IMG/VR virus record: IMGVR_UViG_3300044591_001861 | Span: 1-64,000 of that record | Length of the DNA stretch: 64,000 bases | Source of the DNA: a virus | Direction: 5' to 3' (one strand) | Part shown: positions 28,282-37,270 of the stretch, piece by piece | Numbering within the stretch: the first letter of the stretch is position 1 | Layout: the number at the start of each line of letters is the position of its first letter | Position numbers and translations under genes: made by a program | The notes under the pieces: generated by a model | What the model saw: only the letters and a program-made list of their open reading frames with translations | The model's database searches: none | Told to the model about the DNA's origin: nothing

Positions 28282-30585
28282 TTAAATTTTGCAAGATTCG
28301 CAATCATCTTCACTATCTGACGCTAGGATCTGACTAATTAGCGAATCCATTTTTTCTTTGGTATCATCAACTACTTCATCAGTTTTAATGTCATAAGTAT
28401 TTTGATAATATGAAGTCTTCCACCCGTACTTATATGTTGTTAAGAAGTCTTGTGCCATTACGCTAACAGGAACTTCATTATCTGGGTAATTTTCTGGATT
28501 ATAGGACCAGTTTCCAGAAATCGCTTGATCGAAGAACTTTTGCATAATAGCAACAATATGTATATACCCACGATTGCTAGGCATATCCCACAGAAGCGTA
28601 TAATTGTTCTTAAGTGTTTGATACTGAGGAACAATTTGCTTAAGTGGACCTTTCTTCGACTTCTTAATGGACAAGTATCCACGAGGTGGTTCGATTCCAT
28701 TGGTTGCGTTTGACACAACGGAACTGCTCTCCGATGGCATCTGTGCGGACAGTGTCGAATGTCGCAGTCCATATGCCAAAACACTGGCACGTAAACTTTC
28801 CCAATCATGTTGCAACTCAATAGAAGAAACTTCATCTACATCTTTTTTATAAGTATCAATTGGAAGAATACCATCAGCATACTTTGTACGACCAAAATAT
28901 TCGCAATGACCCTTTTCCTTAGCAAGTTGATTAGATGACTTAATTAGATAATATTGGAAAGATTCGGAAAGTCCATGAACGGCATCCCATGCTTCTTGAG
29001 AGTCATAATTAAATCCAAGTTTTGCCAAATAGTGCGCTAACCCAATAAATCCTATACCAAGTGAACGACGTGCCTTAGTGGCGATTTCTGCCGCCTTTAC
29101 AGGGTATTTCTGGTAGTCAACCAATTCATCAAGACCGCGTACTGAAAGATCACAAAGTTCTTCAAGTTCTTCATCAGACTTCACTTTACCAACGTTAATT
29201 GCAGAAAGAATGCAAAGTGCAATTTCGCCACTTTCATCATCAATATGTTGAATTGGATAAGTTGGTAGAGTAATTTCTTGGCAGAGATTGCTCATCTCAA
29301 CTTTATCCTTAAATGAAGAATGAGAATTGCAATGATCAATATTCATAATGTAAATACGACCAGTTTCTGCTCTCTCTTTTAAAAGATCCAGAATGAGTTC
29401 TTGAGCTCTGATAGTTTTTCTTGGAACAGATGTATCTCGTTCATAATCCACATACATATCGTCAAATCTATCAGTCCCAAAAGCATCATACAGACCAGGA
29501 ACGTCATGCGGAGAGAAGAGTGTGACCTCTGCATCTTGGATAAATCGTTCATAGAAGAGTTTACTGATTTGGATAGAGTAGTCTAACTTGCGGACTCGGT
29601 TATCTTCAGTTCCTTTGTTATTTTTTAATACTAGGATATCTTCTATTTCTTGGTGCCAGATTGGGAAGTGGACTGTCGCGCTTCCTCCTCGTATGCCATT
29701 TTGCGTACAGCAACGGACAGTTGCTTCAAACTTTTTGAGAAATGGTACAACGCCAGTGTGCTGGACTTCACCACCTCTAATTTTAGAGTTGATGCCGCGG
29801 ATTCGACCTGCGTTGATACCAATTCCTGCTCTTTGAGCAACATAGCGACCAATTGCCATATCAGAACTGAAGATACTGTCAAGGGTATCATCAACATCAA
29901 CAAGAACGCAACTTGCAAATTGGCGAAGTGGGGTTCTAACACCTGCCATGATTGGTGTAGGAATGTTGATTTTGTGCTTTGAGATTGCGTCATAATACCT
30001 CTTTACATATGACATTCTGGTTTCTTTTGGATACTCTGCAAAAATTGTCAGAGCAATCATCATGTACATAAACTGTGGAGTTTCATATACTCCACTAGTG
30101 CTTCTATCTTGCACGAGGTACTTGTCAACGACTTGACGTAAACCTGCATAAGTGAAGAGATAGTCACGATCATGATCAATGAAACTATTAGCCCGTGCAA
30201 TTTCTTCTTTAGAGTATTTGATGAAAATCTCACTATCATACACTTCAGCATTCACACAATTATAAATGTGCTGTTCAAGATTGGGAAGTTCTTTCATCTT
30301 CCCGTAAAGTTGTTTACGTACAGAAAAAAGAAGTAGGCGAGCAGCAACATACTGATAATTTGGATGATCAAGATCAATCAAATCAGATGCGGAACGAATA
30401 AGGATCTCTTGGATCTCTGCTGTGGTAATTCCATCATAAAATTGAATACCAGAAGTCATCTCAACTTGACTCGCAGAGACGCCTGCAAGACCTTTACACG
30501 CTTCTCCAACCATCAAATGCATCTTATCTAGGTCAAGAGGCTCAATGCGACCATCCCTCTTGTTAACTTTTGTACCGTTGCTCAT
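28282..30585 (-). CDS. nrdA: Ribonucleotide reductase class I alpha subunit
   Basis: A 767-residue catalytic subunit: N-terminal ATP-cone allosteric domain (TKVNKRDGRIEPLDLDKMH), the Cys/Asn/Glu active-site segment MSNLCQEITLP, GFIGLAHYLAKLG, the radical-transfer Tyr region before the end, and a C-terminal CESCKI with the shuttle Cys pair. It supplies dNTPs in a host with little DNA to recycle. It overlaps the primase stop as ATGA and precedes nrdB. Confidence 0.96.
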   Translation of the reverse strand: MSNGTKVNKRDGRIEPLDLDKMHLMVGEACKGLAGVSASQVEMTSGIQFYDGITTAEIQEILIRSASDLIDLDHPNYQYVAARLLLFSVRKQLYGKMKELPNLEQHIYNCVNAEVYDSEIFIKYSKEEIARANSFIDHDRDYLFTYAGLRQVVDKYLVQDRSTSGVYETPQFMYMMIALTIFAEYPKETRMSYVKRYYDAISKHKINIPTPIMAGVRTPLRQFASCVLVDVDDTLDSIFSSDMAIGRYVAQRAGIGINAGRIRGINSKIRGGEVQHTGVVPFLKKFEATVRCCTQNGIRGGSATVHFPIWHQEIEDILVLKNNKGTEDNRVRKLDYSIQISKLFYERFIQDAEVTLFSPHDVPGLYDAFGTDRFDDMYVDYERDTSVPRKTIRAQELILDLLKERAETGRIYIMNIDHCNSHSSFKDKVEMSNLCQEITLPTYPIQHIDDESGEIALCILSAINVGKVKSDEELEELCDLSVRGLDELVDYQKYPVKAAEIATKARRSLGIGFIGLAHYLAKLGFNYDSQEAWDAVHGLSESFQYYLIKSSNQLAKEKGHCEYFGRTKYADGILPIDTYKKDVDEVSSIELQHDWESLRASVLAYGLRHSTLSAQMPSESSSVVSNATNGIEPPRGYLSIKKSKKGPLKQIVPQYQTLKNNYTLLWDMPSNRGYIHIVAIMQKFFDQAISGNWSYNPENYPDNEVPVSVMAQDFLTTYKYGWKTSYYQNTYDIKTDEVVDDTKEKMDSLISQILASDSEDDCESCKI

Positions 30586-31550
30586 ATTTTCTTCCAGGTA
30601 GTAAATTTAAGTTTTGCTTCTAATCCAGAATAAGTATTCAATTCTATCACAGACTGAACATCCAGTCCAGATAATATCATCTCATTAATATCCTTTTCTT
30701 TTATTGTTGAAGGCCAGATGACAACTTTTTGTCCCATTTCGATAACGCGGGAAATTCTTGATAGGATTTCTCGATTACGTGGTTCGTTATCATATATCCA
30801 AATAGGATCGCTAATACCCCACTTACCAACATCACCATCAGCTCCACAAAGAGCAATCGCGTTTGAAATGAATGTTGAGTCAAATGGACCTTCGGTAATG
30901 TAAATTGGTTGTGCTTCATCGATTTCATCTAATCCGTAAACTTTTGGCGCATTATCATTGAGCATGATAGTTATGTATTTAATTTTTGAAAGACCTAATG
31001 CTCTTCCCTGAAGTCCTATTAAATTTTTCTTATAATATAGAGGAATGATAATTCTTGGTTCATCATGCTTAATATCATCAAAAGTTGGTTTTAAAGTGTT
31101 TACCCACTCTTTAAAATTTTGCGCGTAATAGAATTTATTCGGGTTTAATTTTCTACTTTTTAGATAAGCATCAGAGTCAGGATTCTCTGATGCTTTTGGT
31201 AAGTTAATATTTTGTTTGAACTTTGGTTCTTCAAAATTAAATTTTGGTTCATTAGAAACAAAGTTTTTTCCTGTTTTTCCTTCTTTAAACTTTTCAAAAA
31301 TATATTGTTTATGTATTTCAATATCAATATCTTTCAAAAAGTTATTAAAGGATATGTTTAATCCGCAGTTATGGCATTTATAATTTGTATTATTTTTTAC
31401 AGTATAAAGATATCCTCTTGCCTTATTCCTATTCTTTTGAGAATCTCCACAAATAGGACACCTGAAATTGTAAAGGTTATTTTTGACCTTTTTAAACTTT
31501 TGAAATCTAGAAGAAATCAAACTGATGTACTTTACATCAATAAAATCCAT
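30582..31550 (-). CDS. 61: DNA primase gp61
   Basis: A 322-residue T4-type primase. It has a zinc finger (FRCPICGDSQKN and YKCHNCGLNISF), a central linker, and a TOPRIM domain (PIYITEGPFDSTFISNAIAL, the metal Glu; IWIYDNEPRN). It makes RNA primers for lagging strands with the gp41 helicase. The ATG at 31548-31550 is chosen; an in-frame TTG two codons before is weaker. A promoter with TTGACG and TAGAGT lies 22-50 bases upstream. Confidence 0.92.
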   Translation of the reverse strand: MDFIDVKYISLISSRFQKFKKVKNNLYNFRCPICGDSQKNRNKARGYLYTVKNNTNYKCHNCGLNISFNNFLKDIDIEIHKQYIFEKFKEGKTGKNFVSNEPKFNFEEPKFKQNINLPKASENPDSDAYLKSRKLNPNKFYYAQNFKEWVNTLKPTFDDIKHDEPRIIIPLYYKKNLIGLQGRALGLSKIKYITIMLNDNAPKVYGLDEIDEAQPIYITEGPFDSTFISNAIALCGADGDVGKWGISDPIWIYDNEPRNREILSRISRVIEMGQKVVIWPSTIKEKDINEMILSGLDVQSVIELNTYSGLEAKLKFTTWKKI

Positions 31551-31571
31551 AACCAATACTTAACTGTAAGT

Positions 31572-31600
31572 ACTCTACTCCAGAGAACGTGAAGCGTCAA
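31572..31600 (-). promoter_or_regulatory. Sigma70-type promoter before gp61
   Basis: Minus strand: TTGACG (31595-31600), 17 bases, TAGAGT (31572-31577). The rest of the 200-base gap to 31756 shows nothing I can name. Confidence 0.5.
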
Positions 31601-31756
31601 GGATCCCAATTCACAAATATTGTTTTGAATAAAAAGAAATTATACTTGTCCACTTTACGACAGAATTCGTAACCTTTTGTAGAGAATAAGTGGTAAGTAA
31701 TTTTTTTGCTTTGTTCTTGTATTCTTTTTTCATTTGGCAATTATGCCAACACTAAA

Positions 31757-32185
31757 TTATTTATTTTTTATTTGTACTTGAGGAGAATCTGTGGTTAAAA
31801 AGTCTACCACCATATGCGATTGTGAAATAGCAAATGATACAACAGCAAAAACTCCAACAACAATCCAGCGATACTTTCCAAATTCTTCTAATTTGGATTC
31901 TACTTTTTCTATTCGTTGTATTACAGCTTTATGATCTTCTCTATTTTCAGATTTTAATTCTTCAATCTGCTTTAAAAAATTCTCATCATTTCTGATAGTT
32001 TGATCTATTCTTTCATCATGTTTTGTGAGAATTGTTGCTATCTTATTATTTGCTTCAGAAATCTTGTTAACTGCTACTTCCAACTTGTCCATCATTTGTC
32101 GTGATAGTTCTTCGTAGATATTAAATTTTGCTTCCAAAACATCCAATTTCGATAGGTCTGCTTTATTTCCGTTAAAAGGTGACAT
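31757..32185 (-). CDS. Coiled-coil protein with C-terminal membrane anchor
   Basis: A 142-residue protein. Residues 10-100 are a long coiled coil (LSKLDVLEAKFNIYEELSRQ, NRIEKVESKLEE) and one transmembrane segment follows (about 108-124, WIVVGVFAVVSFAISQ). The XhlA-type holin/haemolysin proteins have this order, but no sequence signature proves it. The function could be lysis-related or structural. Confidence 0.6.
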   Translation of the reverse strand: MSPFNGNKADLSKLDVLEAKFNIYEELSRQMMDKLEVAVNKISEANNKIATILTKHDERIDQTIRNDENFLKQIEELKSENREDHKAVIQRIEKVESKLEEFGKYRWIVVGVFAVVSFAISQSHMVVDFLTTDSPQVQIKNK

Positions 32186-32241
32186 TGTTTCTTGTATTAG
32201 ATTATGTTATATGTCACCATATTTCATTACCTAAAATTTAT

Positions 32242-32466
32242 TTATTTTTTAAATGATTTTACCCAATTTCTATATGTAACAGGAACTTTACGATAATCAA
32301 CTTTTCCTTTTTTCCCAGTATATGCGCTAGTAATTCCAACTGGAAGATCTCTTCCTGCTGTGGGACCCAATGCTGAAGATTGTGATCCGAATCCACCTCC
32401 AGTAGACGGTGCATTTGCAACCATCATTTCTCTCAATAATTCTATTACTTTATCTATCTTACTCAT
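32242..32466 (-). CDS. Hypothetical protein, 74 residues
   Basis: An N-terminal helix (MSKIDKVIELLREMMV), a Gly/Ser-rich middle (GGGFGSQSSALGP) and a basic C-terminus. Possible small structural or assembly protein of the following virion block. Overlaps the gene before by 8 bases. Confidence 0.6.
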   Translation of the reverse strand: MSKIDKVIELLREMMVANAPSTGGGFGSQSSALGPTAGRDLPVGITSAYTGKKGKVDYRKVPVTYRNWVKSFKK

Positions 32467-32845
32467 CTTTTTTATAGATAGTTTGCAATTGCTTTAGGCA
32501 ATTCAAATCAACTGGAATATCATGAATATAACATTTTGGAAATTGAGGTAATCTATTTAAAAATAGAATAAAGGTCTTTATTTGAGACCACATATCCTTT
32601 TCAATTTTAAAAAACAACATTGGAGTAGTTGCCTCTCCAAAGATATTATAAAGAACTATAAAATGATTAATTAACAGGTGAGTACGAAGCTCACCTGTTT
32701 TTTTATATCTCTTCAGAAGACGTTTAATATACTTAAAATGATTTAGATCTTTATCAAAATCATCTCTAGTTACTGCCTGAGGATTTTCATAATTTTTAAT
32801 AGCAAATAACAAAAAGTTATCTTCATTCAATTCATTAAAGATCAT
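32459..32845 (-). CDS. Hypothetical protein, 128 residues
   Basis: A helical, soluble protein (MIFNELNEDNFLLFAIKNYE) with a basic central region (YIKRLLKRYKKTGEL). A gene of this type occurs in T4-like cyanophages among structural genes. No catalytic motif. It starts 7 bases after the virion protein gene stop. Confidence 0.62.
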   Translation of the reverse strand: MIFNELNEDNFLLFAIKNYENPQAVTRDDFDKDLNHFKYIKRLLKRYKKTGELRTHLLINHFIVLYNIFGEATTPMLFFKIEKDMWSQIKTFILFLNRLPQFPKCYIHDIPVDLNCLKQLQTIYKKDE

Positions 32846-32852
32846 ATACTAA

Positions 32853-33620
32853 TCAAGCAGCGATTGTAAGAGTTGTTGTTCCAATACCAACACCTGATGT
32901 TGTACCTGCACCAGCAACATTTCTTAGAATGTCTGATGCAAAGGTCTTAGTTACAGCACCACCACCAGAGAAATCTGTGATAGTTCCGACCACACCTGCA
33001 GCAAGATTAATTGTCAGTATAGTTCCAATACCAGCACTTCCACAGGTAAATGCAAACGCAACACGGTTGCTAATTTGACCATTGAATGTTGTGTATGTGG
33101 TAAATCCTGCGTTATTAGTGTATGGATAAACTCCAGATGGTGCAAATACTGATGATGCGGTTGCAACAACAGATGTGGTAACAATACCAAGAGTATTAAC
33201 ACCAACTAGCAATACAGTTGCGCCAGCACCACAGAATACGGTCTCATTCCATACAACATGGACATAAGCGGTTTGACCATTTCTTCTAATTCTATTGGTC
33301 GCTCCAGCGCCAATAGAAATAGGTGATGCTTGATTAGGATCCTCAAAGAAAACAGCAACTGGGGTTGCTAATCCAAGTCCTCTTGAATGAGAACTGATGC
33401 CAGTTGTGTTTAAACCAGATACTGGAACCAAAACTTCATCATAGTAACTTGTTGAGAGTCCAGAATTTTCTGTAGTTCCGTAACGTCTATAAACCCAACC
33501 ACGAACATCGGCAAAGCAATTCCAAGGCGTATTATTTCTATCTGCATCTGACAAATGCTTTGGAATATTATAATTATTTGCCGCTGTTTCAGTGGTTGTT
33601 GAAATGCCCCAGAGTGCCAT
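32853..33620 (-). CDS. Virion structural protein
   Basis: A 255-residue protein rich in Gly, Ala, Thr and Val with alternating hydrophobic patterns, typical of beta-rich phage fibre or decoration proteins. The N-terminus (MALWGISTTTETAANNYNIP, then CFADVRGWVYRRYG) resembles a known T4-like cyanophage structural protein. A late promoter lies 38 bases upstream. The exact place in the particle is unknown. Confidence 0.75.
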   Translation of the reverse strand: MALWGISTTTETAANNYNIPKHLSDADRNNTPWNCFADVRGWVYRRYGTTENSGLSTSYYDEVLVPVSGLNTTGISSHSRGLGLATPVAVFFEDPNQASPISIGAGATNRIRRNGQTAYVHVVWNETVFCGAGATVLLVGVNTLGIVTTSVVATASSVFAPSGVYPYTNNAGFTTYTTFNGQISNRVAFAFTCGSAGIGTILTINLAAGVVGTITDFSGGGAVTKTFASDILRNVAGAGTTSGVGIGTTTLTIAA

Positions 33621-33657
33621 TCTTTTTACCTTTACTAAACTAAAATTTATCTATGAG

Positions 33658-33665
33658 TATTTATA
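33658..33665 (-). promoter_or_regulatory. Late promoter TATAAATA of the virion protein gene
   Basis: A perfect TATAAATA octamer on the minus strand, 38 bases before the ATG, partly inside the U-run of the preceding terminator. Confidence 0.72.
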
Positions 33666-33666
33666 A

Positions 33667-33695
33667 AGAAGGAGACCTTTAGATTTGGTCTCCTT
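33667..33695 (-). terminator. Terminator before the virion protein gene
   Basis: Minus strand: AAGGAGACC / GGTCTCCTT stem (33669-33695) followed by CTTTATAAATA, which contains the late promoter. Confidence 0.75.
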
Positions 33696-33731
33696 AGATT
33701 AATATTTAATTTCTTATAATCTATAAAATAA

Positions 33732-33905
33732 TCACTTACAATCTCTAAGAAGTGCGGTTCTTACAGTCTGTGCAAGTAGATTGTCAATATCATTATCAGT
33801 TGTATTTACATAACGATCTAAAAGATCGCAGACAAGTTTCTTAGTGTTGCATGAATTTAATGCTGCAAAAAGAATTGGTTTTACTAGTTCTACAAATGCT
33901 CCCAT
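33732..33905 (-). CDS. Hypothetical protein, 57 residues
   Basis: MGAFVELVKPILFAALNSCN start, ATG preceded by GGAGGTTATC (good SD). Mixed helical protein with three Cys. Lies between the long late gene and the terminator. Function not recognised. Confidence 0.65.
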   Translation of the reverse strand: MGAFVELVKPILFAALNSCNTKKLVCDLLDRYVNTTDNDIDNLLAQTVRTALLRDCK

Positions 33906-33963
33906 GATAACCTCCGTATGAGTGGATTCAAAAGTATTTAGGAATTTTACTTAATTTTAATAT

Positions 33964-36900
33964 TCAATCAAACCTTGAAGACATATTATCCTGCGCTCTT
34001 TGAGCAGCAGCACGACGTTTTGCTACTTTTTGAGCTGGAGATGCTGGAGCTCCATATTCACCAGCCTTAGGTGGTTTTTTGCCTGGTTCTTTTTTCTTTC
34101 CTCTTGGCTGAACTCCCAACCTACCAGACCCCATGCTCTTCATTACGGATCTCATTACTTGAGATCTTGTATCATTACCACCCATTGTTCCACCTTTTAC
34201 AGATGGTTTTCCAGTTTTGTAGTCCTTACCAGTCTCCTTTTCATAACGATTTAATTCACTTACGAACTCTTCACCCATAGCATCCTGCTTACGTTGCTTC
34301 TTAGGATTCTTAGTTTTATCTGCAGAGTAGTTACTATCATCACCCTCAGGGTCTACAGAACTACGATGTCTTGTACTTCTTTCTTCATCATCCAGTTTTG
34401 AACGGTTGGACTTTGCCTCATCTGGAGAATATGTTCTACCACTGTTGTACCATTCTTTACCTACATGACCTCTCTTCTTAGCATCGGCAGAGGCTTCTCT
34501 ACGCTTGAGTTTTCTGCGGTTTGCTTTGAAGTCCTTCATAGTCATACCTTCTTCAATTTCAAATTCAACCTCTTCCATTTCCATTGGAAGTTTTCCTTGC
34601 TTTTGCAGCGCCAATTCTTGCCTCTGAAGCATTTGCTTCTTCTGGATCATCTTCTGACGATTAGCAAGTTGTTGCTTTCTGAGCATTTCCGCTTTCTTGT
34701 CTTCAGTACCAGAACCCTGCTGTTGCTGAGCACCAACTTGCTGTTGCTCTTGATCCATTGCCTCTGCAACTCCACTGAGAGGTAACTTACCTTGTTTTTG
34801 CTGAGCAAGTTGTTGACGTTGAAGCATTTGCTGCTTTTGAATCATCTTCTGACGATTAGCAATCATTTGCTTTCTTTGAATATCGTCTTGCTTAGCAGTG
34901 GTTCCTGATGGAGGAGTTGTTTCTCTTCCAGGCAGTTGAGTTACTGCTTCACCTAATTTTTTACCGCCGCGGCGGGCAGTGAGAACAGCGGCAATAGCAG
35001 CCTTTCTTCTTTCTTCCTTAGTTCTTCCTGCCAGTTGAGGAGATTGAGAGGAATAGAAGTCTTTGATTGCTGTTCCCATATCAGTTTTAGCAGTGATCTT
35101 TTCATCAATTACTGCAACCTCTTCTTCCATTCTACGAGCAACATTTCTAGCACCTCTAGAAACTGATCTTGCACCACTAGCAATTGCTTTCTTTAGTCCA
35201 CTCTTAAGAGTGGATCCAATTCTAGAAAGCATTCCAGATTTCTTACTGTCCTTCTTTGTAGAAGCTGTCTTATACTTAATTCTATAAGAACCAGAGGATT
35301 TTGTTCCTTCATCAGAATCATCATCACCCTTACCTGCTTGATATCCTGCCTTTGCAGTTGAAGATACTTTTCCAGCAACTTCTTTTGCTTTTTCTCCTGC
35401 TGCTGCAGCTGCGGCGCCTGCTTTCTTAGCAGCACCAACTGCCTTACCTGCGACATATCCAGCACCATAAGCTACTGATTTACCTGCAGATTTAATTCTA
35501 TCACCAACACTCTTTACAGTATCCTTTACTTTTTGAGTTTTTTCTGCTCTTCTTTCAGCTGTCTTATTTTTAGCAATTAGTTTTGCATTCTTCTTAGAAG
35601 TTGCAGCTGCCAATGCATAACGATCTTCTTCGACCAATAAACTTTCTAAAGAAATATCTAGAGATTCCGTAAGTACTTCTTGAATCTCATCAATATCATA
35701 TCCCTCATCAATACACTCATAGAAGACTTCAGTTACAACCTCTTCAATTAGATCATTAGAAAGGAAATATAGTTCTGAATTTGTGAGTTCTTCAAGAACA
35801 TGTTCAAACTCTTCACCTCTAACAAGTCTAGCAGCAAGTCTGGATGCTCCACTTACTCCAGAAGCAAATCCTTTAGCAACAGTAGATGCTCCCTTTGCTG
35901 CCTTACCAATTGTCTTCCCAGTTTCACGAGCAGCACTCATTGCTTCTCTATGTCTTTTCATTCCCTTATTTACTTCTCTAGCAATTGCATCAAGAACAGG
36001 TCTTTTCTTTGGTTGACTTTCTTTTGCAGTGTCTACAGCTGCTTTTACTTCTGGTTTTGCTTCAACTTTTCTATTTTTCTTGACAGTAGATGACGGACCT
36101 TCAGAATCAATCTTTCTAGTTAAACCATACTTCTTTAAAGCAGCGTTAGTTGAACTCTGAACTTTGCTTCCCTTTGGACCCTTAAGAGGTGCTCCTGCTG
36201 CTTTCTTCTGTAAGCGTGTTTCTACTTTTTCAGTAATTACAGACTCGTTAAGTTCAAAAATAAACTCAACAAAAGCATCTAAACCAAGTTCTTCAATTAC
36301 AATTTCAACTCCCTCATCATTTAATCCCTCATTGAAGAAATATTCTGCTGCTACATTAATAGATTCATTAATAAATTCTTCAGTCAATTCAATAGATTCA
36401 ATTATAACAGATTCCTCAAGTTTGGGGGAAAGATTGATGCACTTATCTTTTCCGTTATAATTATTGACTTTTTTTTCTTTTACTTGATTTTTTTTTTGAA
36501 TCTCAATATCATCAGATACTACTTCACGAAGATCTTCTCTCCAGTTTGAGAATCCCTCTTCAACCTTACCTTTTCTATTTGACATCGCATTGCCAATTGC
36601 TTTGCGGCGCTTCAAAAGATATTGGTCATTTTTATCTTTTTTCGCTGGAATTCCGTCATTATCAATATCACCTTTAGAATCTTCTTTACCTACTGGATCA
36701 AGTCCCTTACCAGAGGTAACTTTTGCAGTTTGACTACCTTTTTTTGCTTCTCCTTCATAAGGAGAACCATACTGAGTCATTTCAACTGAAGAAATATTTT
36801 TATTTGCTCTCAGTTGATTAATCTTTTCTCTGGTTGCCATACGAACATATGACTTACCAGTAAGTCTATCAGTTACACGTACTTGATACTTCTTAGTTTC

Positions 36901-37254
36901 TACTTCTTCTTTAACTGGGGTAGATCCACCTCCTCCACCAGCAGGACCAATTCCAAGTTTTTCTTTAACTGCTTTCTTTTCAACAGCATTCATTGAAGTA
37001 TTTGACATGTACTGATTGAATGCTTGCTCTAGAGGAACATCCTCTCTTCTTGCTCTATATCTAATATCATAAACTGCTTGGCGTACTCTCTTCATTTCAC
37101 CTTCTTCACCACCGCCAGATGGAGCAGCACCTCCTTTCTTTTCTGGTCCAGATGGACTCGCTGGTGCTGATGCAGATGCCTTTCCAAGCTGTGGTTTAAA
37201 CACCTCCTCAACGTAAATAGAAGAGATGTCATTAAAAATATTATTGGTTGTCAT
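33964..37254 (-). CDS. Large virion-associated protein with repetitive basic and Gln-rich segments
   Basis: A 1096-residue protein, very long and low-complexity. Visible in order: a Gly/Ala/Pro N-terminal linker; a basic segment with KGDIDNDGIPAKKDKND (an Asp-rich Ca-binding-type loop); acidic helical modules (NVAAEYFFNEGLNDEGVEIV, VFYECIDEGYDIDEIQEVL); Ala/Lys-rich helices (AAAAGEKAKEVAGKV); a duplicated Gln-rich coiled coil (RQKMIQKQQMLQRQQLAQQK and a second near-copy); and a basic C-terminus with GKKKEPGKKPPKAGEYG. Similar proteins occur in cyanophage particles. DNA condensation in the head is an inference. Confidence 0.7.
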   Translation of the reverse strand: MTTNNIFNDISSIYVEEVFKPQLGKASASAPASPSGPEKKGGAAPSGGGEEGEMKRVRQAVYDIRYRARREDVPLEQAFNQYMSNTSMNAVEKKAVKEKLGIGPAGGGGGSTPVKEEVETKKYQVRVTDRLTGKSYVRMATREKINQLRANKNISSVEMTQYGSPYEGEAKKGSQTAKVTSGKGLDPVGKEDSKGDIDNDGIPAKKDKNDQYLLKRRKAIGNAMSNRKGKVEEGFSNWREDLREVVSDDIEIQKKNQVKEKKVNNYNGKDKCINLSPKLEESVIIESIELTEEFINESINVAAEYFFNEGLNDEGVEIVIEELGLDAFVEFIFELNESVITEKVETRLQKKAAGAPLKGPKGSKVQSSTNAALKKYGLTRKIDSEGPSSTVKKNRKVEAKPEVKAAVDTAKESQPKKRPVLDAIAREVNKGMKRHREAMSAARETGKTIGKAAKGASTVAKGFASGVSGASRLAARLVRGEEFEHVLEELTNSELYFLSNDLIEEVVTEVFYECIDEGYDIDEIQEVLTESLDISLESLLVEEDRYALAAATSKKNAKLIAKNKTAERRAEKTQKVKDTVKSVGDRIKSAGKSVAYGAGYVAGKAVGAAKKAGAAAAAAGEKAKEVAGKVSSTAKAGYQAGKGDDDSDEGTKSSGSYRIKYKTASTKKDSKKSGMLSRIGSTLKSGLKKAIASGARSVSRGARNVARRMEEEVAVIDEKITAKTDMGTAIKDFYSSQSPQLAGRTKEERRKAAIAAVLTARRGGKKLGEAVTQLPGRETTPPSGTTAKQDDIQRKQMIANRQKMIQKQQMLQRQQLAQQKQGKLPLSGVAEAMDQEQQQVGAQQQQGSGTEDKKAEMLRKQQLANRQKMIQKKQMLQRQELALQKQGKLPMEMEEVEFEIEEGMTMKDFKANRRKLKRREASADAKKRGHVGKEWYNSGRTYSPDEAKSNRSKLDDEERSTRHRSSVDPEGDDSNYSADKTKNPKKQRKQDAMGEEFVSELNRYEKETGKDYKTGKPSVKGGTMGGNDTRSQVMRSVMKSMGSGRLGVQPRGKKKEPGKKPPKAGEYGAPASPAQKVAKRRAAAQRAQDNMSSRFD

Positions 37255-37270
37255 TGTTGTAGAATTCGTA

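Noticed and set aside
34600-34900. Possible frameshift or insertion in the duplicated Gln-rich region
   Set aside because: The reading frame is continuous through both repeats; it is a protein-level duplication.
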